Below are positions 15,213-23,300 of a stretch of 27,739 nucleotides of DNA, one piece after another (the first letter of the stretch is position 1; each line of letters opens with the position of its first letter). Source of the DNA: Clostridiales bacterium (lineage in GTDB: Bacteria > Bacillota > Clostridia > Oscillospirales > Oscillospiraceae); assembly GCA_021203685.1 (NCBI GenBank), contig JAJQAS010000272.1, positions 1-27,739 of the forward strand, given 5' to 3'. The translations under genes and the position numbers were made by a program. The notes under the pieces are model-generated. The model was given only the letters and a program-made list of their open reading frames with translations, was not told where the DNA came from and did no database searches.

Positions 15213-16078
15213 TGAAAACCAAGCTGAAAACCTCTCACCTGATCATTATCATGGCGGTAGCCATCCTTGTAGCGGCCTATACGCTGATGCCCTTCTTCCT
15301 GGTGGTCATCAACGTGTTCAAAAACGCCAACGGCATCGTGGCCGACCCCATCGGCTTCGCCGGCATGAGCGTGAGCCAGCTCATCACTAACCTGACCAGC
15401 GTCATCAACAACTCCAACTTCAGCTTCTGGTCGGCCTTTGGCACCTCCGCCGTGGTCACCATCCTGTCCCTGGTGCTGCTGGCCGTCTTCGGCGGCATGG
15501 CCGCGTGGGTCATCTGCCGCAACAAGACCAAGTGGTCCTCCGCCATCTATATGGTGTTCATCGCCTCCATGATCATCCCCTTCCAGGTGGTCATGCTGCC
15601 GCTGATCTCCACCTTCCGGGACGTGGGCAAGTTCGTGGGCCTGTCCATGCTCCAGTCCATCCCCGGCATCGTCTTTGCCTACTGCGGCTTCGGCGGCGCC
15701 ATGACCGTGTTCATCCTCACCGGTATGATCAAGACCATCCCCTACGACCTGGAAGAGGCCGCCTCCATCGACGGCTGCTCCTATGAGGGCATCTACTTCC
15801 ACATCATCTTCCCGCTGCTGCGGCCGTCCATCGTCACCGTTACCATCCTGAACGGTATGTGGATTTGGAACGACTACCTGCTGCCCTCCCTGATGCTGGG
15901 CCAGAGCGGCAAGGTCAAGACGCTGCCCGTGGCCGTGCAGGCGTTCGTCGGTTCCTACGTGAAGCAGTGGGACCTGATCCTGACCGCCGCGCTGCTGGCC
16001 ATGATCCCCATGATCATCATCTTCCTGATTGCGCAGAAGCAGATCATGAGCGGCATGGTGGAAGGCGCTGTTAAGTAA
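15212..16078 (+). CDS. ABC sugar transporter permease, MalG type
   Basis: The second membrane subunit of the importer, 288 residues with six predicted transmembrane helices, beginning HLIIIMAVAILVAAYTLMPFFLVVINVFK. The EAA loop is EEAASIDGCSYEGIYFHIIFPLLRP, with the conserved Glu182-Ala183-Ala184 and the IDG that fits CUT1 permeases. The C-terminus ends in FLIAQKQIMSGMVEGAVK, a family hallmark (usually GLTAGAVK). The start codon shares one base with the stop of the MalF-type gene. A heptad-repeat hairpin follows the stop within three bases. Confidence 0.94.
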   Translation: MKTKLKTSHLIIIMAVAILVAAYTLMPFFLVVINVFKNANGIVADPIGFAGMSVSQLITNLTSVINNSNFSFWSAFGTSAVVTILSLVLLAVFGGMAAWVICRNKTKWSSAIYMVFIASMIIPFQVVMLPLISTFRDVGKFVGLSMLQSIPGIVFAYCGFGGAMTVFILTGMIKTIPYDLEEAASIDGCSYEGIYFHIIFPLLRPSIVTVTILNGMWIWNDYLLPSLMLGQSGKVKTLPVAVQAFVGSYVKQWDLILTAALLAMIPMIIIFLIAQKQIMSGMVEGAVK

Positions 16079-16080
16079 AA

Positions 16081-16142
16081 TAGCTTTTAGCCTTTAGCTG
16101 TTAGCTGTTAGTCAGGCATCTGCCAACTAATGGCTAACAGCT
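16081..16142. repeat. TTAGCTG-type heptad hairpin element, copy 3
   Basis: The left arm 16081-16111 is made of 7-base units (TTAGCTT, TTAGCCT, TTAGCTG, TTAGCTG). The right arm 16127-16142 (CTAATGGCTAACAGCT) is its inverse, and the loop is 15 bases. A second small hairpin CTTCTGC/GCAGAAG (16141-16160) follows and touches the ribosome site of the next gene. Confidence 0.75.
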
Positions 16143-16172
16143 TCTGCCGCTGCGCAGAAGAAAGGAGAGGCG

Positions 16173-16811
16173 ATGAGGAGAATCTTTGGCTGGGGCAGTC
16201 CGCTGATGGACGCGCTTGGCAAGCTGTCGGACCTGGTGTTCTGCAACATCCTGTTCTGCCTGTTTTGCATACCGGTGTTCACCATCGGGGCGTCGCTGAC
16301 TGCCCTGTTCGACTGCACCCTGAGCATCGCGGAGGACACGGAGGACAGCTTTATTCCCCGGCAGTTCTGGCGGGCCTTCAAAGGCGGGTTCAAGCGGTCC
16401 ACCCAGCTGTGGCTGGTCTGCCTGGCGGCGTTCGCCCTGCTGGGGGCCTACTACTTGGCCGTCAGTTCCCTGACCGGTACCCTGGCCCGCACCTACCGCA
16501 TCACGTTCTTCGTGCTGGTGCTGCTTTTTGCCTGCGGCTTTCAGTATCTCTTTCCCCTCCAGGCCCGGTTCCATATGCCGGTGAAGGAGAACCTGAAAAA
16601 CGCCTGGCTGCTCAGCGCCGCCGCTCTGCCCTGTACGCTGGGGACGCTGGCAGTGCCCGTCGCCGCCGTGTATCTGTCATTCATCATGAACCCCGACGTG
16701 TTTTATGTGGCCATCTTCCTGTGGGCCATCGGGTTGTTCGCCGTGGTAGCGTACCTGAATAGCTTCCTGTTCCTGCGGGCCTTCCGGCGGGTGGAAGTGA
16801 GCCGAGATTAG
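16173..16811 (+). CDS. YesL-like DUF624 membrane protein
   Basis: A 212-residue integral membrane protein with about five hydrophobic segments (roughly residues 20-42, 78-98, 106-126, 143-165 and 172-200). The opening FGWGSPLMDALGKLSDLVFCNILFCLFCIPVFTIGASLTAL is the DUF624 signature, as in Bacillus YesL. Family members regularly sit in sugar ABC operons, but their task is not established; a role in transporter assembly is only a guess. AAAGGAGAGG precedes the ATG. The gene lies 94 bases after the MalG-type gene, separated by a heptad hairpin, and its own stop codon (TAG 16809-16811) is the first triplet of the next heptad hairpin. Confidence 0.85.
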   Translation: MRRIFGWGSPLMDALGKLSDLVFCNILFCLFCIPVFTIGASLTALFDCTLSIAEDTEDSFIPRQFWRAFKGGFKRSTQLWLVCLAAFALLGAYYLAVSSLTGTLARTYRITFFVLVLLFACGFQYLFPLQARFHMPVKENLKNAWLLSAAALPCTLGTLAVPVAAVYLSFIMNPDVFYVAIFLWAIGLFAVVAYLNSFLFLRAFRRVEVSRD

Positions 16812-16884
16812 CTTTTAGCTTTTAGCTGATAGCTGTTAGTGGGGTGCTGCAAGCTAATGGCTAATAGCTAACAGCTAGGAGCTA
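16809..16884. repeat. TTAGCTG-type heptad hairpin element, copy 4 (most complete)
   Basis: Two 31-base arms (16809-16839 and 16854-16884), each built of four or more 7-base units, pair at 24 of 31 positions around a 14-base loop. Several mismatches are G-T and would still pair in RNA. It begins on the stop codon of the DUF624 gene. Confidence 0.8.
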
Positions 16885-16918
16885 TTAACAGTATACCACC
16901 AGCTTTCCCCCTTTTGGT

Positions 16919-16957
16919 AGGACAGAACCGCCAGACAGTAGCACAAAACCGCCAAAC
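16919..16957. promoter_or_regulatory. Paired direct repeats 21 bp apart before the AraC-family gene
   Basis: The 18-base repeats at 16919-16936 and 16940-16957 agree at 15 of 18 positions around the core AACCGCCA. They are spaced 21 bases start to start, two helical turns. AraC-family proteins commonly bind such direct repeats. They lie 27-65 bases ahead of the regulator start codon. No clear promoter could be placed beside them. Confidence 0.6.
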
Positions 16958-16983
16958 GTGCGGCAGGGGAGGAGGGACATCTC

Positions 16984-17877
16984 TTGTACATCAGCGGCAA
17001 TACGGCGACCCCTGTCGGAGTAGATGGGCAGGAGTTGGTTTCCCACGGAACGGCAGCGTTCCCGCTGGTCTGCTATGACTGCGTTTACACAGATACCGCG
17101 CTGCCCTGGCACTGGCACGACGAGCTGGAGGTGAACGTGGTGTTGGAGGGGACGATCACCTTTGCCGTGGGGGGCGAGAAATACGCCATCCGGCCCGGTG
17201 AGGGGTTGTTTGTCAACAGCGGTGTCCTCCACGCGGCGCGCAACACCGAGGACGGCCCCTGCCGTCTCCACACCTTCGTGTTTCACCCCCGGCTGGTGGG
17301 CGGCGACACGGGCAGCGTGTTCTGGCAGGAGTACCTCTCCCCGCTGCTGGCGGCCCGCAGCATGGAGGGCGTGGCGCTGCGACCCGGCGTGTCCTGGCAG
17401 CGGGAGGCGCTGGAGCGTATCTGGCGGGCTGACACCGCCATCCGGGAGGAGCCGCCGGGGTATCCCTTTCTGGTGCGGGAAGGAGTGTCCTGGCTGATGT
17501 ATCTGCTCCTGGCCCATCAGCCGGCCCAGCCGCAGCCCTCGGAGAAGGCCCAGCGGGACGCCCAACGGGTGAAAACCATGCTCCAGTATATCCAAAACCA
17601 TTATGCCGACAGCATCACCGTGGACCAGATCGCCCGCAGCGCCTCCCTCAGCGCCAGCGAATGTCTGCGGTGTTTTCACGCCACCATTGGAAGCACGCCC
17701 ATCCAGTATGTCAAGCAGCTGCGGGTGCAGCAGGCGGCGGTGCTGCTGACCACCACCGACCAGAAGGTGGCTGATATCGGCGCCCAGTGTGGCTTTCAGG
17801 AGACCAGCTACTTTTCCAGAGCGTTCCGCAGTATGCAGGGATGCACCCCCTCGGAGTACCGGCGGCGGCTGGGGTGA
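16984..17877 (+). CDS. AraC-family transcriptional regulator with cupin sensor domain
   Basis: A 297-residue regulator. The N-terminal half is a cupin-type sugar-sensing domain, with LPWHWHDELEVNVVLEGTITFAVGG and RPGEGLFVNSGVLHA as the beta-barrel motifs. The last 100 residues hold two helix-turn-helix units: ITVDQIARSASLSASECLRCF and VADIGAQCGFQETSYFSRAFRSMQG followed by TPSEYRR. The start is a TTG at 16984 behind GGGGAGGAGGG; no ATG fits as well. It follows the transport operon, and such regulators often act on neighbouring sugar genes, so it may be a second controller of uptake or of itself through the direct repeats just upstream. A strong terminator follows. Confidence 0.88.
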   Translation: MYISGNTATPVGVDGQELVSHGTAAFPLVCYDCVYTDTALPWHWHDELEVNVVLEGTITFAVGGEKYAIRPGEGLFVNSGVLHAARNTEDGPCRLHTFVFHPRLVGGDTGSVFWQEYLSPLLAARSMEGVALRPGVSWQREALERIWRADTAIREEPPGYPFLVREGVSWLMYLLLAHQPAQPQPSEKAQRDAQRVKTMLQYIQNHYADSITVDQIARSASLSASECLRCFHATIGSTPIQYVKQLRVQQAAVLLTTTDQKVADIGAQCGFQETSYFSRAFRSMQGCTPSEYRRRLG

Positions 17878-17947
17878 CGGAGCAGTGAGCCGGCAGACGC
17901 TGCCGGATCATACGGGGAGGAAATAAACTTGTATTTTGCCGGGAAAA

Positions 17948-17972
17948 TGGGGCCGTTTGGCCCCAATTTTTT
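17948..17972 (+). terminator. Rho-independent terminator of the araC-type gene
   Basis: TGGGGCC/GGCCCCA with a GTTT loop (17948-17954 and 17959-17965) is followed by TTTTTT (17967-17972). It closes the sugar locus. Confidence 0.9.
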
Positions 17973-17983
17973 GCGGTTACACC

Positions 17984-18012
17984 TTGTTTTTTCTGCGCTG
18001 GTCCAGTATAAT
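17984..18012 (+). promoter_or_regulatory. Promoter of the parvulin-like protein gene
   Basis: TTGTTT (17984-17989) is followed after 17 bases by a perfect TATAAT (18007-18012). It lies directly after the preceding terminator and 65 bases ahead of the start codon. Confidence 0.75.
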
Positions 18013-18076
18013 ATCTTTTGATTGCAAAAACATCTGTATCACCGGGATTCAGATAGACGGAAGGACGAACAAAAAT

Positions 18077-19777
18077 ATGAGCGACAACAAAAAACAAAGA
18101 AAGTCCGCCGCGGACCGGAAGCTGGAAGCCAGCCTGAAAAACCTGTCCGGCGGACAGCGCAGCCAGGCGGAAGCCCAAAAGAAGGAACAGCACCGCTGGA
18201 AGCTGTATGGAGCCCTGGCCATCGTCATTGCGGTGCTGGTGGCGGCTCTGCTGTTCTGGGACTCCGGCTTCATCCAGAAGCGGACCACCGCTCTCACCAT
18301 CGGGGAAAAGAGCTACACCTCGGTGGATGTGAGCTACTACTATTATCTCCAGTATAATTCCATCTCCACCTACGCCAGCTATTATGGGCTGGACACTTCT
18401 ACCAGCCTGAAAAAGCAGGAGGCCTACGAGGGCAAGACCTGGTACGCCTACATCCGGGACTACGCCGAGTCCACGCTGACCTCGGTCAGCATCCTGGCCC
18501 AGGAGGGCGAAGCCGCCGGGTATGAGATCTCTGAGGACGGACAGGCGGACATCGACGAGGCGCTGGCCGACATGGAGGAGACCTGTGATGACTACGGCAT
18601 TACAGTCAGCTATTATCTCAAGCAGATGTACGGCCGCTATATGACCCTGGACCGCTACAAGACCCTACTCAACGAGTACTACTACGCCGTCGACTATCAG
18701 GAGTACAAGACCTCCAGCTTTGAGGTCACCGAGGACGAGATGGAGGAGTATTACGAGGAGAACAAGGACACCTTGGACACCTACGACTACGCCTGCTACT
18801 ACATCGACGCCGAACCGGAGACCCAGTACGACGACGACGGCGACGAGATCGAGGCCACCGACGAGGAGATCGAGGAGGCCGCGGCGGCGGCCAAGGCCCT
18901 GGCCGAGGAGCTGCAGCAGGCTCTGGAGGATGGCGACGAGGACGCCGTTGCGTCTGTTGTCACCGAAAGTGACGCTACGGATTACTCCGACACCTCTCCC
19001 AGCAGTTTCTCCAGCTACACCTTCGGTGACTGGCTGGTGGACGAGGACAGGGCAGCGGGTGACAGCACCATCATTGAGGACACCACCGAGACCGAGGTGG
19101 AAGTGGAGACCGATGATGCCGACTCTGCGGACAGCAGCACCGACCCCGCCGACAGCAGCACCGACCCTGCCGATGTAAGCACCGACCCCGCTGACGGCAG
19201 CTCTGCGGACAGCAGCACCGAGACCACCACCGTGACCGTCACCACCATCGAAGGCTATTATGTGGTCTACTTCTCTGACCGCTACCGCGATGACTACTAC
19301 GCCGCCAACGTCCGCAACATCCTCATCGAGGCGGACGAGGACGAAGAGGACGAGGACTCTGAGGAGACCACCTACCTCTATGACGATGCCCTTGCCACCG
19401 CCGAAGAGCTCCAGCAGACCTGGCTGGACAACGGCGGCACCGAGGACGACTTCATCGACCTGGTGGCGGACAACAGTGCCGACACCGGTACAAATGAGGA
19501 CGGCGGCCTGAACTCCACCGTATACAAGGGCGTTCTGGACGCCACCCTGGAGGAGTGGGTGCTGGACGAGAGCCGGGCGAGCGGCGATTACACCATCCTC
19601 AAGGACGAGACCAACATCGGCTACCAGCTGCTCTACTTTGTGGGCTTCGACGACCTGTACTACTGGCAGACCATCGCCCAGTCCAGCCTCCAGTCCGACG
19701 CCTTCGACGACTGGTATGACGAGGTGGAGGAGAATTACGAGGTCACTACTACCTGGTTCTACAACCAGGTGGGGTAA
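18077..19777 (+). CDS. Membrane-anchored PpiC/SurA-like protein with two degenerate parvulin-like domains
   Basis: A 566-residue protein. A Lys/Gln-rich cytoplasmic tail (1-40) leads into one transmembrane anchor (42-61), then a very acidic extracellular part. Residues 70-215 look like a SurA-type chaperone region (ALTIGEKSYTSVDVSYYYYLQYN). Two parvulin-like stretches follow. The first is interrupted by a DSSTDPA repeat linker near 352-385. The second, about 411-545, is more regular: VRNILIEADE, then FIDLVADNSADTGTNEDGGLN and EEWVLDESRASGDYTIL. The conserved W-(L/V)-(V/L)-DE-x-RA-x-GD-x-TI motif occurs once in each. PpiC proteins fold exported proteins, but isomerase activity is uncertain as the domains are divergent. 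ATG 18077 is chosen because longer frames cross the terminator; the ribosome site (GGAAGGA) is modest. Confidence 0.75.
   Translation: MSDNKKQRKSAADRKLEASLKNLSGGQRSQAEAQKKEQHRWKLYGALAIVIAVLVAALLFWDSGFIQKRTTALTIGEKSYTSVDVSYYYYLQYNSISTYASYYGLDTSTSLKKQEAYEGKTWYAYIRDYAESTLTSVSILAQEGEAAGYEISEDGQADIDEALADMEETCDDYGITVSYYLKQMYGRYMTLDRYKTLLNEYYYAVDYQEYKTSSFEVTEDEMEEYYEENKDTLDTYDYACYYIDAEPETQYDDDGDEIEATDEEIEEAAAAAKALAEELQQALEDGDEDAVASVVTESDATDYSDTSPSSFSSYTFGDWLVDEDRAAGDSTIIEDTTETEVEVETDDADSADSSTDPADSSTDPADVSTDPADGSSADSSTETTTVTVTTIEGYYVVYFSDRYRDDYYAANVRNILIEADEDEEDEDSEETTYLYDDALATAEELQQTWLDNGGTEDDFIDLVADNSADTGTNEDGGLNSTVYKGVLDATLEEWVLDESRASGDYTILKDETNIGYQLLYFVGFDDLYYWQTIAQSSLQSDAFDDWYDEVEENYEVTTTWFYNQVG
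19130..19192 (+). repeat. In-frame 21-bp tandem repeat (DSSTDPA, three units)
   Basis: Three 21-base units (19130-19150, 19151-19171, 19172-19192) encode DSSTDPA, DSSTDPA and DVSTDPA inside the parvulin-like gene. The first two differ by a single base, which suggests recent duplication. A Ser/Thr/Asp linker of this kind could vary in length between strains. Confidence 0.85.
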
Positions 19778-20005
19778 GAGTTGTTCTCAATGCGATTGCC
19801 AGTGGGCAGCGGTGGGTAACGCACAAAAGTTGACCGGCGCGTCCCTGCCTGGCGGCATCATGCGACCATTTGGAAATTGGCCCGCAAGCATCTCGAAATG
19901 ACGATATAAAATCGTAAAAACAGGCGTGTACAACAGCTGAATTCAGAGATAAAATTGCCGCCCTCATGGTCCGGAGGCCATTGTTTCCAATTTGGCCCCG
20001 CAACC

Positions 20006-20043
20006 AAAAAGGTTCTGAAATCTGAGGGTTTCAGAACCTTTTT
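20006..20043. terminator. Strong bidirectional terminator
   Basis: A perfect 15-bp stem (AAAAAGGTTCTGAAA and its complement, 20006-20020 with 20029-20043) carries its own A- and T-tracts and an 8-base loop. It lies 229 bases after the parvulin-like gene and separates it from the polysaccharide operon. Confidence 0.9.
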
Positions 20044-20201
20044 GCTTTTCCGCTCGGCGCGGGAACAGCAAGCTGGCCTGGCAGAAAAGACCGGCGCTCA
20101 GATAGGAGCCAACTAAAAAGGCAGTATTTCGAGTTGTTGTAAGTGAAACGGGATCAGTTGAAAATTCTTTCACATTGGCTCCAGTTCCCCCGGCGTATAG
20201 C

Positions 20202-20231
20202 TTGACACGATGCTGTCTGCCGTGATACAAT
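20202..20231 (+). promoter_or_regulatory. Promoter of the surface-polysaccharide operon
   Basis: A perfect TTGACA (20202-20207) is followed after 18 bases by TACAAT (20226-20231), preceded by TGA as an extended -10. Expected transcript start is near 20238, leaving a leader of about 100 bases. Confidence 0.85.
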
Positions 20232-20269
20232 GGTACAGTTTGTAAAAATAACCTGCCGCCGAACGGTGC

Positions 20270-20278
20270 GGGGGGGGG
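20270..20278 (+). repeat. Nine-G homopolymer in the operon leader
   Basis: Nine consecutive G bases lie about 32 bases downstream of the expected transcript start and 62 bases before the first start codon. Such tracts are prone to slippage. Confidence 0.7.
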
Positions 20279-20340
20279 CATTGTAACTGCCTTTTCTGCG
20301 TTGTCTTCTGAGCATACGAAAAAGAAAAAAGAAAAAGAAA

Positions 20341-23300
20341 GTGAGCCTTACCAGTATGAGCCCCAAAATGTCGATTATTATTCCCGTTTATAATGCATCG
20401 GATTATCTTCGTCAAACCTTGGACAGCATCCTCCGGCAATCCCTGCGGGAAATCGAAGTCATATGTGTAGACGATGGTTCTACGGATGATTCCCCTGCGA
20501 TCCTTCAGGAATACGCGGAGAAAGACGACCGTGTGCGGCTGCTCCAGCAGAAGAACCTTCATGCGGGCGTGGCTCGGAATGCCGGACTGTCGGTTGCCAC
20601 CGGTGAATATGTTCATTTTATGGACGCGGACGACTATGTGCTGGACTACGCTTACGAGGCGATTTATAACAAGGCGGTCAAGTACGATTTGGACTGCCTG
20701 AAATTCTCGTCGCTGGTTTATGATATGTCCCTGAACATGACGGTGAAATATCCCGCATATAACCTGACCCGTTTGCAACCGGGGGATTTCAACCGTCTGC
20801 TGACCTTGGAGGAGAACAGCCCGATCTACAAGGTGAATGTGGCCCCCTGGAATGGCATCTATCGCCGCACCTTCCTGGAGGAGCACGAAATTCGCTTCAA
20901 CTCGCTGTTTTGCGTCAATGACCGTTCCTTCTTTGTAAAGGTCATCACCAACGCAAAGCGCATGATGATCGCGCGGGACCGGCTGGTCGTGCACCGTGTC
21001 AAGATGAAGACCTCGCTGGTAGGTGTGCGTGCGCAGCACTTCGACTGCCACTTCCGGTCCATCGAGGTTGTCAGCGGCCAGTTGATGCAGGATCAGATCG
21101 ACCCGGAGACAGCGCGCCTGATGATGCGGAAGGAATTTACCGACTTGTTTGTCTGGTATCGTAAATTCCACGATGATCCCCTGTACGGAGAAGAGATCTG
21201 CCGGGAGACAGAGCGGTTCGTGCAGGAATATAGCGGCCTGTATCCAGAACTCCTGTCCACCCTGCACTGGGAGACCAGGAAGCGTATGACCCAAGACCAG
21301 GAGGAAGAGCTGCCTTCTTCGCCCGACTATGTCATGCGGGAGCGCTGTCCGAAACCGAAGGTGTCTGTCGTTGTACCCATTTATAATGTAGAGGATTATC
21401 TGAACGAGGCATTGTACAGCCTGTCGGTCCAGTCGCTGAACGAGATGGAGTTTATCTGCGTCAACGACGGCTCCACTGACGGGTCCATGGCAATCATCCG
21501 GGAATACGCCAACCTGGACAAGCGGTTCGTAATTTTGGACGGCCCCAACGGCGGCTATGGCAAGGCCATGAATCGGGGCATTGACGCCGCCCGGGGCAAG
21601 TACCTGGGCATTCTGGAGCCTGACGACTTTGTCCCGGAGACAATGTTCCAGACCCTGTACCGGACGGCCAACCAGAACGAGCTGGATTTTGTCAAGGCGG
21701 ACTTTTACCGCTTTACCGTGAAAAGGGACGGCAGCCTGAACCGCAAACGCTTTCGGTTTACCAGCGACAAAAGTTACTACAACCGGGTCATCAATCCCGG
21801 TGAGGAGATTGAAACGTTCAAGTTCGTTATGAACACCTGGAGCGGCATTTACAAGCTGGAGTTCCTGAACCGCTGGCATATCCGCCACAATGAAACCCCC
21901 GGGGCCTCCTATCAGGACAATGGCTTCTGGTTCCAGACCTTCTGCCGGGCCACCCGGGCCTGGTTCCTGGATAAGGCGTATTATATGAACCGGCGGGACA
22001 ACCCCAACTCCTCCATGTTCAACCGGAAAAAGCTCTACTGCGTCACAGAAGAATATCAGTATATCTGGAACTGGATGAGCAAAGAGCCGACGCTGCTGGA
22101 AAAGTTCACCCCGATCTTTTATGCGAAAAAGTTCAGCAATTTTATGGTCACCTACCGTCGTCTGGCGCCGGAACACCAGCTGGAGTATCTGTACCATATT
22201 CGGGATGAATTCAAAAAACCGCTGGAGGACGGGCTGCTGGATGAGGAACTGTTTGAACCAATCTACTGGAAGCAGGTCCATGAAATGGTCGCCGACCCGG
22301 AGGGATACTATCAGCGAATCAAAGTGTCGGTCATTATGCCGGTTTACAACGCGGAGCAGTATCTCCGCCAGACCCTGGACAGCCTGCTGGTACGCAACGA
22401 GACCCAGTTCGAGCTTATCTGCGTAGACGATGGCTCTACCGACGGCTCTCTGGATATCCTGCGGGAGTACGAGGCGAAGGACTTCCGGGTGCGGGTCATC
22501 ACCCAGGCCAACGGCGGCGCGGGCGCAGCCCGGAACAACGGGATGCAGTATGCCCGGGGCGAATACCTCTCCTTCCTGGACGCAGACGACTTCTTTGAGC
22601 CGGATATGCTCCGGCGGGCTTATGACCGGGCGCACACCTGGAACACGGACATCACGGTGTTCCGCTGCGACCAGTATCTTGAACAGAAGGATTGCTTTAC
22701 TTCTGCCAGATACACCATCAACGAGAGACTGCTTCCCGTGGAGCAGCCCTTTGCCGGGCAGGAGATCCAGGGAGACATCTTCAAGGCTTTTGTGGGTTGG
22801 GCCTGGGATAAAGTCTTCCGCACAGAGTTCGTCCGGGAAAACGGGCTGCGGTTCCAGGAGCAGCGCACCACCAATGATATGCTCTTCGTCTTTTCCGCCA
22901 TCGTGAAGGCCCAGCGGATCACGACCATGCCGCAGGTGCTGGCGCATCACCGCCGGAATTCCACGTCCCTTTCTGTCACACGGGAAGAAAGCTGGGATTG
23001 CTTCTACCACGCACTGTGCGCCCTGCGCCAGCAGCTGAAGGACTGGGACCTCTATGACCGGTTTGAACAGGACTTCGTCAACTACAGCGTCCATTTTACG
23101 CTGTGGAACGTGACCTCGCTGCGGGGCTCCGCCTACTTCAAGCTCCACGAGAAGCTGACGACCCGGTGGGCAGAGGACCTGGGCATCACTGCCCACAGGA
23201 AATCGTATTTCTATCACCCGGATGAGTACGAAAAACTGCATCGCTTTCTCACATCCGGCCCGGATGAGTTCCTTTTCCAGGAGCTGGATGACGCCAAAGC

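Larger units (their letters stand above)
19778..20340. other. Intergenic region before the surface-polysaccharide operon
   Basis: No gene is supported in this 563-base gap. It holds a possible small hairpin ACGAT/ATCGT near 19900, a GGCCATTG/CAA-TTTGGCC hairpin near 19976-19997, the strong terminator at 20006-20043, and the promoter, G9 tract and purine-rich leader of the next operon. The stretch 19778-19975 shows nothing I recognise; an 84-codon minus-strand frame there lacks a ribosome site and any known motif. Confidence 0.6.

Noticed and set aside
17929..18021. A 30-codon TTG-start frame behind GGGGAGG after the araC-type gene
   Set aside because: It runs through a strong terminator and the next promoter, and the peptide has no recognisable feature.
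19749..20003. An 84-codon minus-strand frame in the gap before the glycan operon
   Set aside because: No ribosome site, no motif, and it overlaps the end of the parvulin-like gene.
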